Assembly: GCA_031841125.1 (NCBI GenBank)
Contig: JAJSSI010000029.1
Span: 2,564 to 66,563, forward strand
Reading direction: 5' to 3'
Length of the DNA stretch: 64,000 nt
DNA from: Acanthococcus lagerstroemiae
Lineage: Eukaryota; Arthropoda; Insecta; Hemiptera; Eriococcidae
Below, piece by piece: positions 39,651 through 52,807 of this stretch; within the stretch, counting starts at the first letter, position 1; every line of letters begins with the position of its first letter. The notes below the pieces were generated by a model that worked only from the letters and a program-made list of their open reading frames with translations, made no database searches and was not told where the DNA came from. Position numbers and translations under genes: made by a program.

Positions 39651-42600
39651 GGTCGCCGCCAAATTGGAACAACGAATTCGAACTCAGCGTGAAAAATTGA
39701 GTAAAAAAACACTCATTAATTCGAAATTTTCGAATTTTGAAAAAATTTTGAAAATTTCTCCATACTATACATCATGTGTTTTTTCGGGCGAAAAAATTTT
39801 CGGAGAGCTACGGCGTCGGCGCTGGCGCTTATTACTCAATTTTTCGAGACGAATTCAAATCCGTTGTCAAAATTGGGCTAGAGTCATTTTTTGACCCAAA
39901 TTGTTCAATTTTTCCAACTTTTTTGGGTGTATCGTGAACGAAGGGTCGCCGCCAAATTGGAACAACGAATTCGAACTCAGCGTGAAAAATTGAGTAAGAA
40001 ACACTCATTAATTCGAAATTTTCGAATTTTCAAATTTTGAAAATTTCTCCATACACATCATGTGTTTTTTCGGGCGAAAAAATTTTCGGAGAGCTACGGC
40101 GTCGGCGCTGGCGCTTATTACTCAATTTTTCGAGACGAATTCAAATCCGTTGTCAAAATTGGGCTAGAGTCATTTTTTGACCCAAATTGTTCAATTTTTC
40201 CAACTTTTTTGGGTGTATCTTGTGAACGAAGGGTCGCCGCCAAATTGGAACAACGAATTCGAACTCAGCGTGAAAAATTGAGTAAGAAACACTCATTAAT
40301 TCGAAATTTTCGAATTTCTCAAATTTTGAAAATTTCTCCATACTATACATCATGTGTTTTTTCGGGCGAAAAAATTTTCGGAGAGCTACGGCGTCGGCGC
40401 TGGCGCTTATTACTCAATTTTTCGAGACGAATTCAAATCCGTTGTCAAAATTGGGCTAGAGTCATTTTTTGACCCAAATTGATCAATTTTTCCAACTTTT
40501 TTGGGTGTATCTCGTGAACGAAGGGTCGCCGCCAAATTGGAACAACGAATTCGAACTCAGCGTGAAAAATTGAGTAAAAAACACTCATTAATTCGAAATT
40601 TTCGAATTTCTCAAATTTTGAAAATTTCTCCATACTATACATCATGTGTTTTTTCGGGCGAAAAAATTTTCGGAGAGCTACGGCGTCGGCGCTGGCGCTT
40701 ATTACTCAATTTTTCGAGACGAATTCAAATCCGTTGTCAAAATTGGGCTAGAGTCATTTTTTGACCCAAATTGATCAATTTTTCCAACTTTTTTGGGTGT
40801 ATCTCGGGAACGAAGGGTCGCCGCCAAATTGGAACAACGAATTCGAACTCAGCGTGAAAAATTGAGTAAAAAACACTCATTAATTCGAAATTTTCGAATT
40901 TCTCAAATTTTGAAAATTTCTCCATACTATACATCATGTGTTTTTTCGGGCGAAAAAATTTTCGGAGAGCTACGGCGTCGGCGCTGGCGCTTATTACTCA
41001 ATTTTTCGAGACGAATTCAAATCCGTTGTCAAAATTGGGCTAGAGTCATTTTTTGACCCAAATTGATCAATTTTTCCAACTTTTTTGGGTGTATCTCGGG
41101 AACGAAGGATCGCCGCCAAATTGGAACAACGAATTCGAACTCAGCGTGAAAAATTGAGTAAAAAACACTCATTAATTCGAAATTTTCGAATTTTGAAAAT
41201 TTTGAAAATTTCTCCATACACATCATGTGTTTTTTCGGGCGAAAAAATTTTCGGAGAGCTACGGCGTCGGCGCTGGCGCTTATTACTCAATTTTTCGAGA
41301 CGAATTCAAATCCGTTGTCAAAATTGGGCTAGAGTCATTTTTTGACCCAAATTGATCAATTTTTCCAACTTTTTTGGGTGTATCTCGGGAACGACGGGTC
41401 GCCGCCAAATTGGAACAACGAATTCGAACTCAGCGTGAAAAATTGAGTAAAAAACACTCATTAATTCGAAATTTTCGAATTTTGAAAATTTTGAAAATTT
41501 CTCCATACTATACATCATGTGTTTTTTCGGGCGAAAAAATTTTCGGAGAGCTACGGCGTCGGCGCTGGCGCTTATTACTCAATTTTTCGAGACGAATTCA
41601 AATCCGTTGTCAAAATTGGGCTAGAGTCATTTTTTGACCCAAATTGATCAATTTTTCCAACTTTTTTGGGTGTATCTCGGGAACGAAGGGTCGCCGCCAA
41701 ATTGGAACAACGAATTCGAACTCAGCGTGAAAAATTGAGTAAGAAACACTCATTAATTCGAAATTTTCGAATTTCTCAAATTTTGAAAATTTCTCCATAC
41801 TATACATCATGTGTTTTTTCGGGCGAAAAAATTTTCGGAGAGCTACGGCGTCGGCGCTGGCGCTTATTACTCAATTTTTCGAGACGAATTCAAATCCGTT
41901 GTCAAAATTGGGCTAGAGTCATTTTTTGACCCAAATTGATCAATTTTTCCAACTTTTTTGGGTGTATCTTGTGAACGAAGGGTCGCCGCCAAATTGGAAC
42001 AACGAATTCGAACTCAGCGTGAAAAATTGAGTAAGAAACACTCATTAATTCGAAATTTTCGAATTTCTCAAATTTTGAAAATTTCTCCATACACATCATG
42101 TGTTTTTTCGGGCGAAAAAATTTTCGGAGAGCTACGGCGTCGGCGCTGGCGCTTATTACTCAATTTTTCGAGACGAATTCAAATCCGTTGTCAAAATTGG
42201 GCTAGAGTCATTTTTTGACCCAAATTGTTCAATTTTTCCAACTTTTTTGGGTGTATCTTGTGAACGAAGGGTCGCCGCCAAATTGGAACAACGAATTCGA
42301 ACTCAGCGTGAAAAATTGAGTAAGAAACACTCATTAATTCGAAATTTTCGAATTTCTCAAATTTTGAAAATTTCTCCATACTATACATCATGTGTTTTTT
42401 CGGGCGAAAAAATTTTCGGAGAGCTACGGCGTCGGCGCTGGCGCTTATTACTCAATTTTTCGAGACGAATTCAAATCCGTTGTCCAAATTGAGCTAGAGT
42501 CATTTTTTGACCCAAATTGATCATTTTTTCCAACTTTTTTGGTGTATCTCGGGAACGAAGGGTCGCCGCCAAATTGGAACAACGAATTCGAACTCAGCGT

Positions 42601-44514
42601 GAAAAATTGAGTAAAAAACACTCATTAATTCGAAATTTTCGGTATTTCTCAAATTTTGAAAATTTCTCCATACTACATCATGTGTTTTTTCGGGCGAAAA
42701 AATTTTCGGAGAACTACGGCGTCGGCGCTGGCGCTTATTACTCAATTTTTCGAGACGAATTCAAATCCGTTGCCAAAATTGAGCTAGAGTCATTTTTTGA
42801 CCCAAATTGATCAATTTTTCCAACTTTTTTGGGTGTATCTCGGGAACGAAGGGTCGCCGCCAAATTGGAACAACGAATTCGAACTCAGCGTGAAAAATTG
42901 AGTAAAAAACACTCATTAATTCGAAATTTTCGGTATTTCTCAAATTTTGAAAATTTCTCCATACTACATCATGTGTTTTTTCGGGCGAAAAAATTTTCGG
43001 AGAACTACGGCGTCGGCGCTGGCGCTTATTACTCAATTTTTCGAGACGAATTCAAATCCGTTGTCAAAATTGGGCTAGAGTCATTTTTTGACCCAAATTG
43101 ATCAATTTTTCCAACTTTTTTGGGTGTATCTCGGGAACGAAGGGTCGCCGCCAAATTGGAACAACGAATTCGAACTCAGCGTGAAAAATTGAGTAAGAAA
43201 CACTCATTAATTCGAAATTTTCGAATTTCTCAAATTTTGAAAATTTCTCCATACTATACATCATGTGTTTTTTCGGGCGAAAAAATTTTCGGAGAGCTAC
43301 GGCGTCGGCGCTGGCGCTTATTACTCAATTTTTCGAGACGAATTCAAATCCGTTGTCAAAATTGGGCTAGAGTCATTTTTTGACCCAAATTGATCAATTT
43401 TTCCAACTTTTTTGGGTGTATCTTGTGAACGAAGGGTCGCCGCCAAATTGGAACAACGAATTCGAACTCAGCGTGAAAAATTGAGTAAGAAACACTCATT
43501 AATTCGAAATTTTCGAATTTCTCAAATTTTGAAAATTTCTCCATACTATACATCATGTGTTTTTTCGGGCGAAAAAATTTTCGGAGAGCTACGGCGTCGG
43601 CGCTGGCGCTTATTACTCAATTTTTCGAGACGAATTCAAATCCGTTGTCAAAATTGGGCTAGAGTCATTTTTTGACCCAAATTGATCAATTTTTCCAACT
43701 TTTTTGGGTGTATCTCGGGAACGAAGGGTCGCCGCCAAATTGGAACAACGAATTCGAACTCAGCGTGAAAAATTGAGTAAAAAACACTCATTAATTCGAA
43801 ATTTTCGAATTTCTCAAATTTTGAAAATTTCTCCATACTATACATCATGTGTTTTTTCGGGCGAAAAAATTTTCGGAGAGCTACGGCGTCGGCGCTGGCG
43901 CTTATTACTCAATTTTTCGAGACGAATTCAAATCCGTTGTCAAAATTGGGCTAGAGTCATTTTTTGACCCAAATTGATCAATTTTTCCAACTTTTTTGGG
44001 TGTATCTCGGGAACGAAGGGTCGCCGCCAAATTGGAACAACGAATTCGAACTCAGCGTGAAAAATTGAGTAAGAAACACTCATTAATTCGAAATTTTCGA
44101 ATTTCTCAAATTTCTCCATACTATACGTCATGTGTTTTTTCGGGCGAAAAAATTTTCGGAGAGCTACGGCGTCGGCGCTGGCGCTTATTACTCAATTTTT
44201 CGAGACGAATTCAAATCCGTTGTCAAAATTGGGCTAGAGTCATTTTTTGACCCAAATTGATCAATTTTTCCAACTTTTTTGGGTGTATCTCGTGAACGAA
44301 GGGTCGCCGCCAAATTGGAACAACGAATTCGAACTCAGCGTGAAAAATTGAGTAAGAAACACTCATTAATTCGAAATTTTCGAATTTCTCAAATTTTGAA
44401 AATTTCTCCATACTATACATCATGTGTTTTTTCGGGCGAAAAAATTTTCGGAGAGCTACGGCGTCGGCGCTGGCGCTTATTACTCAATTTTTCGAGACGA
44501 ATTCAAATCCGTTG

Positions 44515-47500
44515 TCAAAATTGGGCTAGAGTCATTTTTTGACCCAAATTGTTCAATTTTTCCAACTTTTTTGGGTGTATCTTGTGAACGAAGGGTCGCC
44601 GCCAAATTGGAACAACGAATTCGAACTCAGCGTGAAAAATTGAGTAAGAAACACTCATTAATTCGAAATTTTCGAATTTTGAAAATTTTGAAAATTTCTC
44701 CATACTACATCATGTGTTTTTTCGGGCGAAAAAATTTTCGGAGAGCTACGGCGTCGGCGCTGGCGCTTATTACTCAATTTTTCGAGACGAATTCAAATCC
44801 GTTGTCAAAATTGGGCTAGAGTCATTTTTTGACCCAAATTGATCAATTTTTCCAACTTTTTTGGGTGTATCTCGTGAACGAAGGGTCGCCGCCAAATTGG
44901 AACAACGAATTCGAACTCAGCGTGAAAAATTGAGTAAGAAACACTCATTAATTCGAAATTTTCGAATTTCTCAAATTTTGAAAATTTCTCCATACTATAC
45001 ATCATGTGTTTTTTCGGGCGAAAAAATTTTCGGAGAGCTACGGCGTCGGCGCTGGCGCTTATTACTCAATTTTTCGAGACGAATTCAAATCCGTTGTCAA
45101 AATTGGGCTAGAGTCATTTTTTGACCCAAATTGATCAATTTTTCCAACTTTTTTGGGTGTATCTCGGGAACGACGGGTCGCCGCCAAATTGGAACAACGA
45201 ATTCGAACTCAGCGTGAAAAATTGAGTAAAAAACACTCATTAATTCGAAATTTTCGAATTTTGAAATTTTGAAAATTTCTCCATACTATACATCATGTGT
45301 TTTTTCGGGCGAAAAAATTTTCGGAGAGCTACGGCGTCGGCGCTGGCGCTTATTACTCAATTTTTCGAGACGAATTCAAATCCGTTGTCCAAATTGAGCT
45401 AGAGTCATTTTTTGACCCAAATTGATCATTTTTTCCAACTTTTTTGGTGTATCTCGGGAACGAAGGGTCGCCGCCAAATTGGAACAACGAATTCGAACTC
45501 AGCGTGAAAAATTGAGTAAAAAACACTCATTAATTCGAAATTTTCGGTATTTCTCAAATTTTGAAAATTTCTCCATACTACATCATGTGTTTTTTCGGGC
45601 GAAAAAATTTTCGGAGAGCTACGGCGTCGGCGCTGGCGCTTATTACTCAATTTTTCGAGACGAATTCAAATCCGTTGTCAAAATTGGGCTAGAGTCATTT
45701 TTTGACCCAAATTGATCAATTTTTCCAACTTTTTTGGGTGTATCTCGGGAACGAAGGGTCGCCGCCAAATTGGAACAACGAATTCGAACTCAGCGTGAAA
45801 AATTGAGTAAAAAACACTCATTAATTCGAAATTTTCGAATTTTGAAAATTTGAAATTTTGAAAATTTCTCCATACTATACATCATGTGTTTTTTCGGGCG
45901 AAAAAATTTTCGGAGAGCTACGGCGTCGGCGCTGGCGCTTATTACTCAATTTTTCGAGACGAATTCAAATCCGTTGTCAAAATTGGGCTAGAGTCATTTT
46001 TTGACCCAAATTGTTCAATTTTTCCAACTTTTTTGGGTGTATCTTGTGAACGAAGGGTCGCCGCCAAATTGGAACAACGAATTCGAACTCAGCGTGAAAA
46101 ATTGAGTAAGAAACACTCATTAATTCGAAATTTTCGAATTTCTCAAATTTTGAAAATTTCTCCATACTATACATCATGTGTTTTTTCGGGCGAAAAAATT
46201 TTCGGAGAGCTACGGCGTCGGCGCTGGCGCTTATTACTCAATTTTTCGAGACGAATTCAAATCCGTTGTCAAAATTGGGCTAGAGTCATTTTTTGACCCA
46301 AATTGATCAATTTTTCCAACTTTTTTGGGTGTATCTCGGGAACGAAGGGTCGCCGCCAAATTGGAACAACGAATTCGAACTCAGCGTGAAAAATTGAGTA
46401 AAAAACACTCATTAATTCGAAATTTTCGAATTTTGAAATTTTGAAATTTTGAAAATTTCTCCATACTATACATCATGTGTTTTTTCGGGCGAAAAAATTT
46501 TCGGAGAGCTACGGCGTCGGCGCTGGCGCTTATTACTCAATTTTTCGAGACGAATTCAAATCCGTTGTCAAAATTGGGCTAGAGTCATTTTTTGACCCAA
46601 ATTGTTCAATTTTTCCAACTTTTTTGGGTGTATCTTGTGAACGAAGGGTCGCCGCCAAATTGGAACAACGAATTCGAACTCAGCGTGAAAAATTGAGTAA
46701 GAAACACTCATTAATTCGAAATTTTCGAATTTTGAAAATTTTGAAAATTTCTCCATACACATCATGTGTTTTTTCGGGCGAAAAAATTTTCGGAGAGCTA
46801 CGGCGTCGGCGCTGGCGCTTATTACTCAATTTTTCGAGACGAATTCAAATCCGTTGTCAAAATTGGGCTAGAGTCATTTTTTGACCCAAATTGATCAATT
46901 TTTCCAACTTTTTTGGGTGTATCTTGTGAACGAAGGGTCGCCGCCAAATTGGAACAACGAATTCGAACTCAGCGTGAAAAATTGAGTAAGAAACACTCAT
47001 TAATTCGAAATTTTCGAATTTCTCAAATTTTGAAAATTTCTCCATACTATACATCATGTGTTTTTTCGGGCGAAAAAATTTTCGGAGAGCTACGGCGTCG
47101 GCGCTGGCGCTTATTACTCAATTTTTCGAGACGAATTCAAATCCGTTGTCAAAATTGGGCTAGAGTCATTTTTTGACCCAAATTGTTCAATTTTTCCAAC
47201 TTTTTTGGGTGTATCTCGTGAACGAAGGGTCGCCGCCAAATTGGAACAACGAATTCGAACTCAGCGTGAAAAATTGAGTAAGAAACACTCATTAATTCGA
47301 AATTTTCGAATTTCTCAAATTTTGAAAATTTCTCCATACTATACATCATGTGTTTTTTCGGGCGAAAAAATTTTCGGAGAGCTACGGCGTCGGCGCTGGC
47401 GCTTATTACTCAATTTTTCGAGACGAATTCAAATCCGTTGTCAAAATTGGGCTAGAGTCATTTTTTGACCCAAATTGATCAATTTTTCCAACTTTTTTGG

Positions 47501-50500
47501 GTGTATCTCGGGAACGACGGGTCGCCGCCAAATTGGAACAACGAATTCGAACTCAGCGTGAAAAATTGAGTAAAAAACACTCATTAATTCGAAATTTTCG
47601 AATTTCTCAAATTTTGAAAATTTCTCCATACTATACATCATGTGTTTTTTCGGGCGAAAAAATTTTCGGAGAGCTACGGCGTCGGCGCTGGCGCTTATTA
47701 CTCAATTTTTCGAGACGAATTCAAATCCGTTGTCAAAATTGGGCTAGAGTCATTTTTTGACCCAAATTGATCAATTTTTCCAACTTTTTTGGGTGTATCT
47801 CGGGAACGAAGGGTCGCCGCCAAATTGGAACAACGAATTCGAACTCAGCGTGAAAAATTGAGTAAAAAACACTCATTAATTCGAAATTTTCGGTATTTCT
47901 CAAATTTTGAAAATTTCTCCATACTACATCATGTGTTTTTTCGGGCGAAAAAATTTTCGGAGAGCTACGGCGTCGGCGCTGGCGCTTATTACTCAATTTT
48001 TCGAGACGAATTCAAATCCGTTGTCAAAATTGGGCTAGAGTCATTTTTTGACCCAAATTGATCAATTTTTCCAACTTTTTTGGGTGTATCTCGGGAACGA
48101 AGGGTCGCCGCCAAATTGGAACAACGAATTCGAACTCAGCGTGAAAAATTGAGTAAAAACACTCATTAATTCGAAATTTTCGAATTTTGAAATTTTGAAA
48201 ATTTCTCCATACTATACATCATGTGTTTTTTCGGGCGAAAAAATTTTCGGAGAGCTACGGCGTCGGCGCTGGCGCTTATTACTCAATTTTTCGAGACGAA
48301 TTCAAATCCGTTGTCAAAATTGGGCTAGAGTCATTTTTTGACCCAAATTGTTCAATTTTTCCAACTTTTTTGGGTGTATCTTGTGAACGAAGGGTCGCCG
48401 CCAAATTGGAACAACGAATTCGAACTCAGCGTGAAAAATTGAGTAAGAAACACTCATTAATTCGAAATTTTCGAATTTCTCAAATTTTGAAAATTTCTCC
48501 ATACTATACATCATGTGTTTTTTCGGGCGAAAAAATTTTCGGAGAGCTACGGCGTCGGCGCTGGCGCTTATTACTCAATTTTTCGAGACGAATTCAAATC
48601 CGTTGTCAAAATTGGGCTAGAGTCATTTTTTGACCCAAATTGATCAATTTTTCCAACTTTTTTGGGTGTATCTCGGGAACGAAGGGTCGCCGCCAAATTG
48701 GAACAACGAATTCGAACTCAGCGTGAAAAATTGAGTAAAAAACACTCATTAATTCGAAATTTTCGAATTTTGAAAATTTTGAATATTTTGAAAATTTCTC
48801 CATACTATACATCATGTGTTTTTTCGGGCGAAAAAATTTTCGGAGAGCTACGGCGTCGGCGCTGGCGCTTATTACTCAATTTTTCGAGACGAATTCAAAT
48901 CCGTTGTCAAAATTGGGCTAGAGTCATTTTTTGACCCAAATTGTTCAATTTTTCCAACTTTTTTGGGTGTATCTTGTGAACGAAGGGTCGCCGCCAAATT
49001 GGAACAACGAATTCGAACTCAGCGTGAAAAATTGAGTAAGAAACACTCATTAATTCGAAATTTTCGAATTTTGAAAATTTTGAAAATTTCTCCATACTAC
49101 ATCATGTGTTTTTTCGGGCGAAAAAATTTTCGGAGAGCTACGGCGTCGGCGCTGGCGCTTATTACTCAATTTTTCGAGACGAATTCAAATCCGTTGTCAA
49201 AATTGAGCTAGAGTCATTTTTTGACCCAAATTGATCAATTTTTCCAACTTTTTTGGGTGTATCTCGTGAACGAAGGGTCGCCGCCAAATTGGAACAACGA
49301 ATTCGAACTCAGCGTGAAAAATTGAGTAAGAAACACTCATTAATTCGAAATTTTCGAATTTCTCAAATTTTGAAAATTTCTCCATACTATACATCATGTG
49401 TTTTTTCGGGCGAAAAAATTTTCGGAGAGCTACGGCGTCGGCGCTGGCGCTTATTACTCAATTTTTCGAGACGAATTCAAATCCGTTGTCAAAATTGGGC
49501 TAGAGTCATTTTTTGACCCAAATTGATCAATTTTTCCAACTTTTTTGGGTGTATCTCGGGAACGACGGGTCGCCGCCAAATTGGAACAACGAATTCGAAC
49601 TCAGCGTGAAAAATTGAGTAAAAAACACTCATTAATTCGAAATTTTCGAATTTCTCAAATTTTGAAAATTTCTCCATACTATACATCATGTGTTTTTTCG
49701 GGCGAAAAAATTTTCGGAGAGCTACGGCGTCGGCGCTGGCGCTTATTACTCAATTTTTCGAGACGAATTCAAATCCGTTGTCAAAATTGGGCTAGAGTCA
49801 TTTTTTGACCCAAATTGATCAATTTTTCCAACTTTTTTGGGTGTATCTCGGGAACGAAGGGTCGCCGCCAAATTGGAACAACGAATTCGAACTCAGCGTG
49901 AAAAATTGAGTAAAAAACACTCATTAATTCGAAATTTTCGGTATTTCTCAAATTTTGAAAATTTCTCCATACTACATCATGTGTTTTTTCGGGCGAAAAA
50001 ATTTTCGGAGAGCTACGGCGTCGGCGCTGGCGCTTATTACTCAATTTTTCGAGACGAATTCAAATCCGTTGTCAAAATTGGGCTAGAGTCATTTTTTGAC
50101 CCAAATTGATCAATTTTTCCAACTTTTTTGGGTGTATCTCGGGAACGAAGGGTCGCCGCCAAATTGGAACAACGAATTCGAACTCAGCGTGAAAAATTGA
50201 GTAAAAAACACTCATTAATTCGAAATTTTCGAATTTTGAAATTTTGAAATTTTGAAAATTTCTCCATACTATACATCATGTGTTTTTTCGGGCGAAAAAA
50301 TTTTCGGAGAGCTACGGCGTCGGCGCTGGCGCTTATTACTCAATTTTTCGAGACGAATTCAAATCCGTTGTCAAAATTGGGCTAGAGTCATTTTTTGACC
50401 CAAATTGTTCAATTTTTCCAACTTTTTTGGGTGTATCTTGTGAACGAAGGGTCGCCGCCAAATTGGAACAACGAATTCGAACTCAGCGTGAAAAATTGAG

Positions 50501-51250
50501 TAAGAAACACTCATTAATTCGAAATTTTCGAATTTCTCAAATTTTGAAAATTTCTCCATACTATACATCATGTGTTTTTTCGGGCGAAAAAATTTTCGGA
50601 GAGCTACGGCGTCGGCGCTGGCGCTTATTACTCAATTTTTCGAGACGAATTCAAATCCGTTGTCAAAATTGGGCTAGAGTCATTTTTTGACCCAAATTGA
50701 TCAATTTTTCCAACTTTTTTGGGTGTATCTCGGGAACGACGGGTCGCCGCCAAATTGGAACAACGAATTCGAACTCAGCGTGAAAAATTGAGTAAAAAAC
50801 ACTCATTAATTCGAAATTTTCGAATTTTGAAAATTTTGAAATTTTGAAATTTCTCCATACTATACATCATGTGTTTTTTCGGGCGAAAAAATTTTCGGAG
50901 AGCTACGGCGTCGGCGCTGGCGCTTATTACTCAATTTTTCGAGACGAATTCAAATCCGTTGTCAAAATTGGGCTAGAGTCATTTTTTGACCCAAATTGTT
51001 CAATTTTTCCAACTTTTTTGGGTGTATCTTGTGAACGAAGGGTCGCCGCCAAATTGGAACAACGAATTCGAACTCAGCGTGAAAAATTGAGTAAGAAACA
51101 CTCATTAATTCGAAATTTTCGAATTTTGAAAATTTTGAAAATTTCTCCATACACATCATGTGTTTTTTCGGGCGAAAAAATTTTCGGAGAGCTACGGCGT
51201 CGGCGCTGGCGCTTATTACTCAATTTTTCGAGACGAATTCAAATCCGTTG
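44515..51250. repeat. 7-monomer higher-order repeat, about 2,053 bp (three copies plus a partial fourth)
   Basis: Ordered monomer types repeat. Type 1: gttcaa with cttgtgaac and tail gaattttgaaaattttg. Type 2: ctcgtgaac. Type 3: ctcgggaacgacg. Type 4: tail cggtatttctc with catactacatc. Type 5: ctcgggaacgaag with an expanded tail. Type 6: gttcaa with cttgtgaac and the normal tail. Type 7: ctcggg with an expanded tail. Copies start near 44,515, 46,568, 48,907 and 50,962, giving lengths 2,053, 2,339 and 2,055 bp. The second copy has eight units: its second and third monomers look like type 2 split into two recombinants (cttgtgaac with gatcaa, then ctcgtgaac with gttcaa). After about 51,540 the order breaks down. 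Confidence 0.8.
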
Positions 51251-51542
51251 TCAAAATTGAGCTAGAGTCATTTTTTGACCCAAATTGATCAATTTTTCCA
51301 ACTTTTTTGGGTGTATCTCGTGAACGAAGGGTCGCCGCCAAATTGGAACAACGAATTCGAACTCAGCGTGAAAAATTGAGTAAGAAACACTCATTAATTC
51401 GAAATTTTCGAATTTCTCAAATTTTGAAAATTTCTCCATACTATACATCATGTGTTTTTTCGGGCGAAAAAATTTTCGGAGAGCTACGGCGTCGGCGCTG
51501 GCGCTTATTACTCAATTTTTCGAGACGAATTCAAATCCGTTG

Positions 51543-52410
51543 TCAAAATTGGGCTAGAGTCATTTTTTGACCCAAATTGATCAATTTTTCCAACTTTTTT
51601 GGGTGTATCTCGGGAACGAAGGGTCGCCGCCAAATTGGAACAACGAATTCGAACTCAGCGTGAAAAATTGTGTAAGAAACACTCATTAATTCGAAATTTT
51701 CGAATTTCTCAAATTTCTCCATACTATACTTCATGTGTTTTTTCGGGCGAAAATATTTTCGGAGAGCTACGGCGTCGGCGCTGGCGCTTATTACTCAATT
51801 TTTCGAGACGAATTCAAATCCGTTGTCAAAATTGGGCTAGAGTCATTTTTTGACCCAAATTGATCAATTTTTCCAACTTTTTTGGGTGTATCTCGGGAAC
51901 GACGGGTCGCCGCCAAATTGGAACAACGAATTCGAACTCAGCGTGAAAAATTGAGTAAGAAACACTCATTAATTCGAAATTTTCGAATTTCTCAAATTTT
52001 GAAAATTTCTCCATACTATACATCATGTGTTTTTTCGGGCGAAAAAATTTTCGGAGAGCTACGGCGTCGGCGCTGGCGCTTATTACTCAATTTTTCGAGA
52101 CGAATTCAAATCCGTTGTCAAAATTGGGCTAGAGTCATTTTTTGACCCAAATTGATCAATTTTTCCAACTTTTTTGGGTGTATCTCGGGAACGAAGGGTC
52201 GCCGCCAAATTGGAACAACGAATTCGAACTCAGCGTGAAAAATTGAGTAAAAAACACTCATTAATTCGAAATTTTCGAATTTTGAAAATTTTGAAAATTT
52301 CTCCATACTATACATCATGTGTTTTTTCGGGCGAAAAAATTTTCGGAGAGCTACGGCGTCGGCGCTGGCGCTTATTACTCAATTTTTCGAGACGAATTCA
52401 AATCCGTTGT
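51543..52410. repeat. Three-monomer block, first copy of a distant duplication
   Basis: A short-tail monomer with the private change tatacttcatg, then a ctcgggaacgacg monomer, then a monomer with tail gaattttgaaaattttg. The same three types in the same order, including the rare tatacttcatg, recur at 58,999-59,866, offset 7,456 bp. Flanking monomers differ, so the shared block is about 870 bp. Confidence 0.65.
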
Positions 52411-52638
52411 CAAAATTGGGCTAGAGTCATTTTTTGACCCAAATTGTTCAATTTTTCCAACTTTTTTGGGTGTATCTCGGGAACGAAGGGTCGCCGCCAA
52501 ATTGGAACAACGAATTCGAACTCAGCGTGAAAAATTGAGTAAAAAACACTCATTAATTCGAAATTTTCGAATTTTGAAAATTTTGAAAATTTCTCCATAC
52601 ACATCATGTGTTTTTTCGGGCGAAAAAATTTTCGGAGA

Positions 52639-52807
52639 GCTACGGCGTCGGCGCCAAATTGGAACAACGAATTCGAACTCAGCGTGAAAAATTGAGTAAA
52701 AAACACTCATTAATTCGAAATTTTCGAATTTTGAAAATTTTGAATATTTTGAAAATTTCTCCATACTATACATCATGTGTTTTTTCGGGCGAAAAAATTT
52801 TCGGAGA
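52639..52807. repeat. Internally deleted B monomer (169 bp)
   Basis: Anchor-to-anchor distance is 169 bp. The sequence goes from ggcgtcggcg directly to ccaaattggaac. In a normal monomer gtcggcg and gtcgccg lie exactly 132 bp apart (61,280 and 61,412 in the representative unit), and a 132-bp deletion between them turns a 301-bp long-tail unit into 169 bp. The near-identical 7-mers point to microhomology-mediated deletion or slippage. The unit lacks both the 14-bp palindrome and the gctagagtca segment. Confidence 0.9.
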
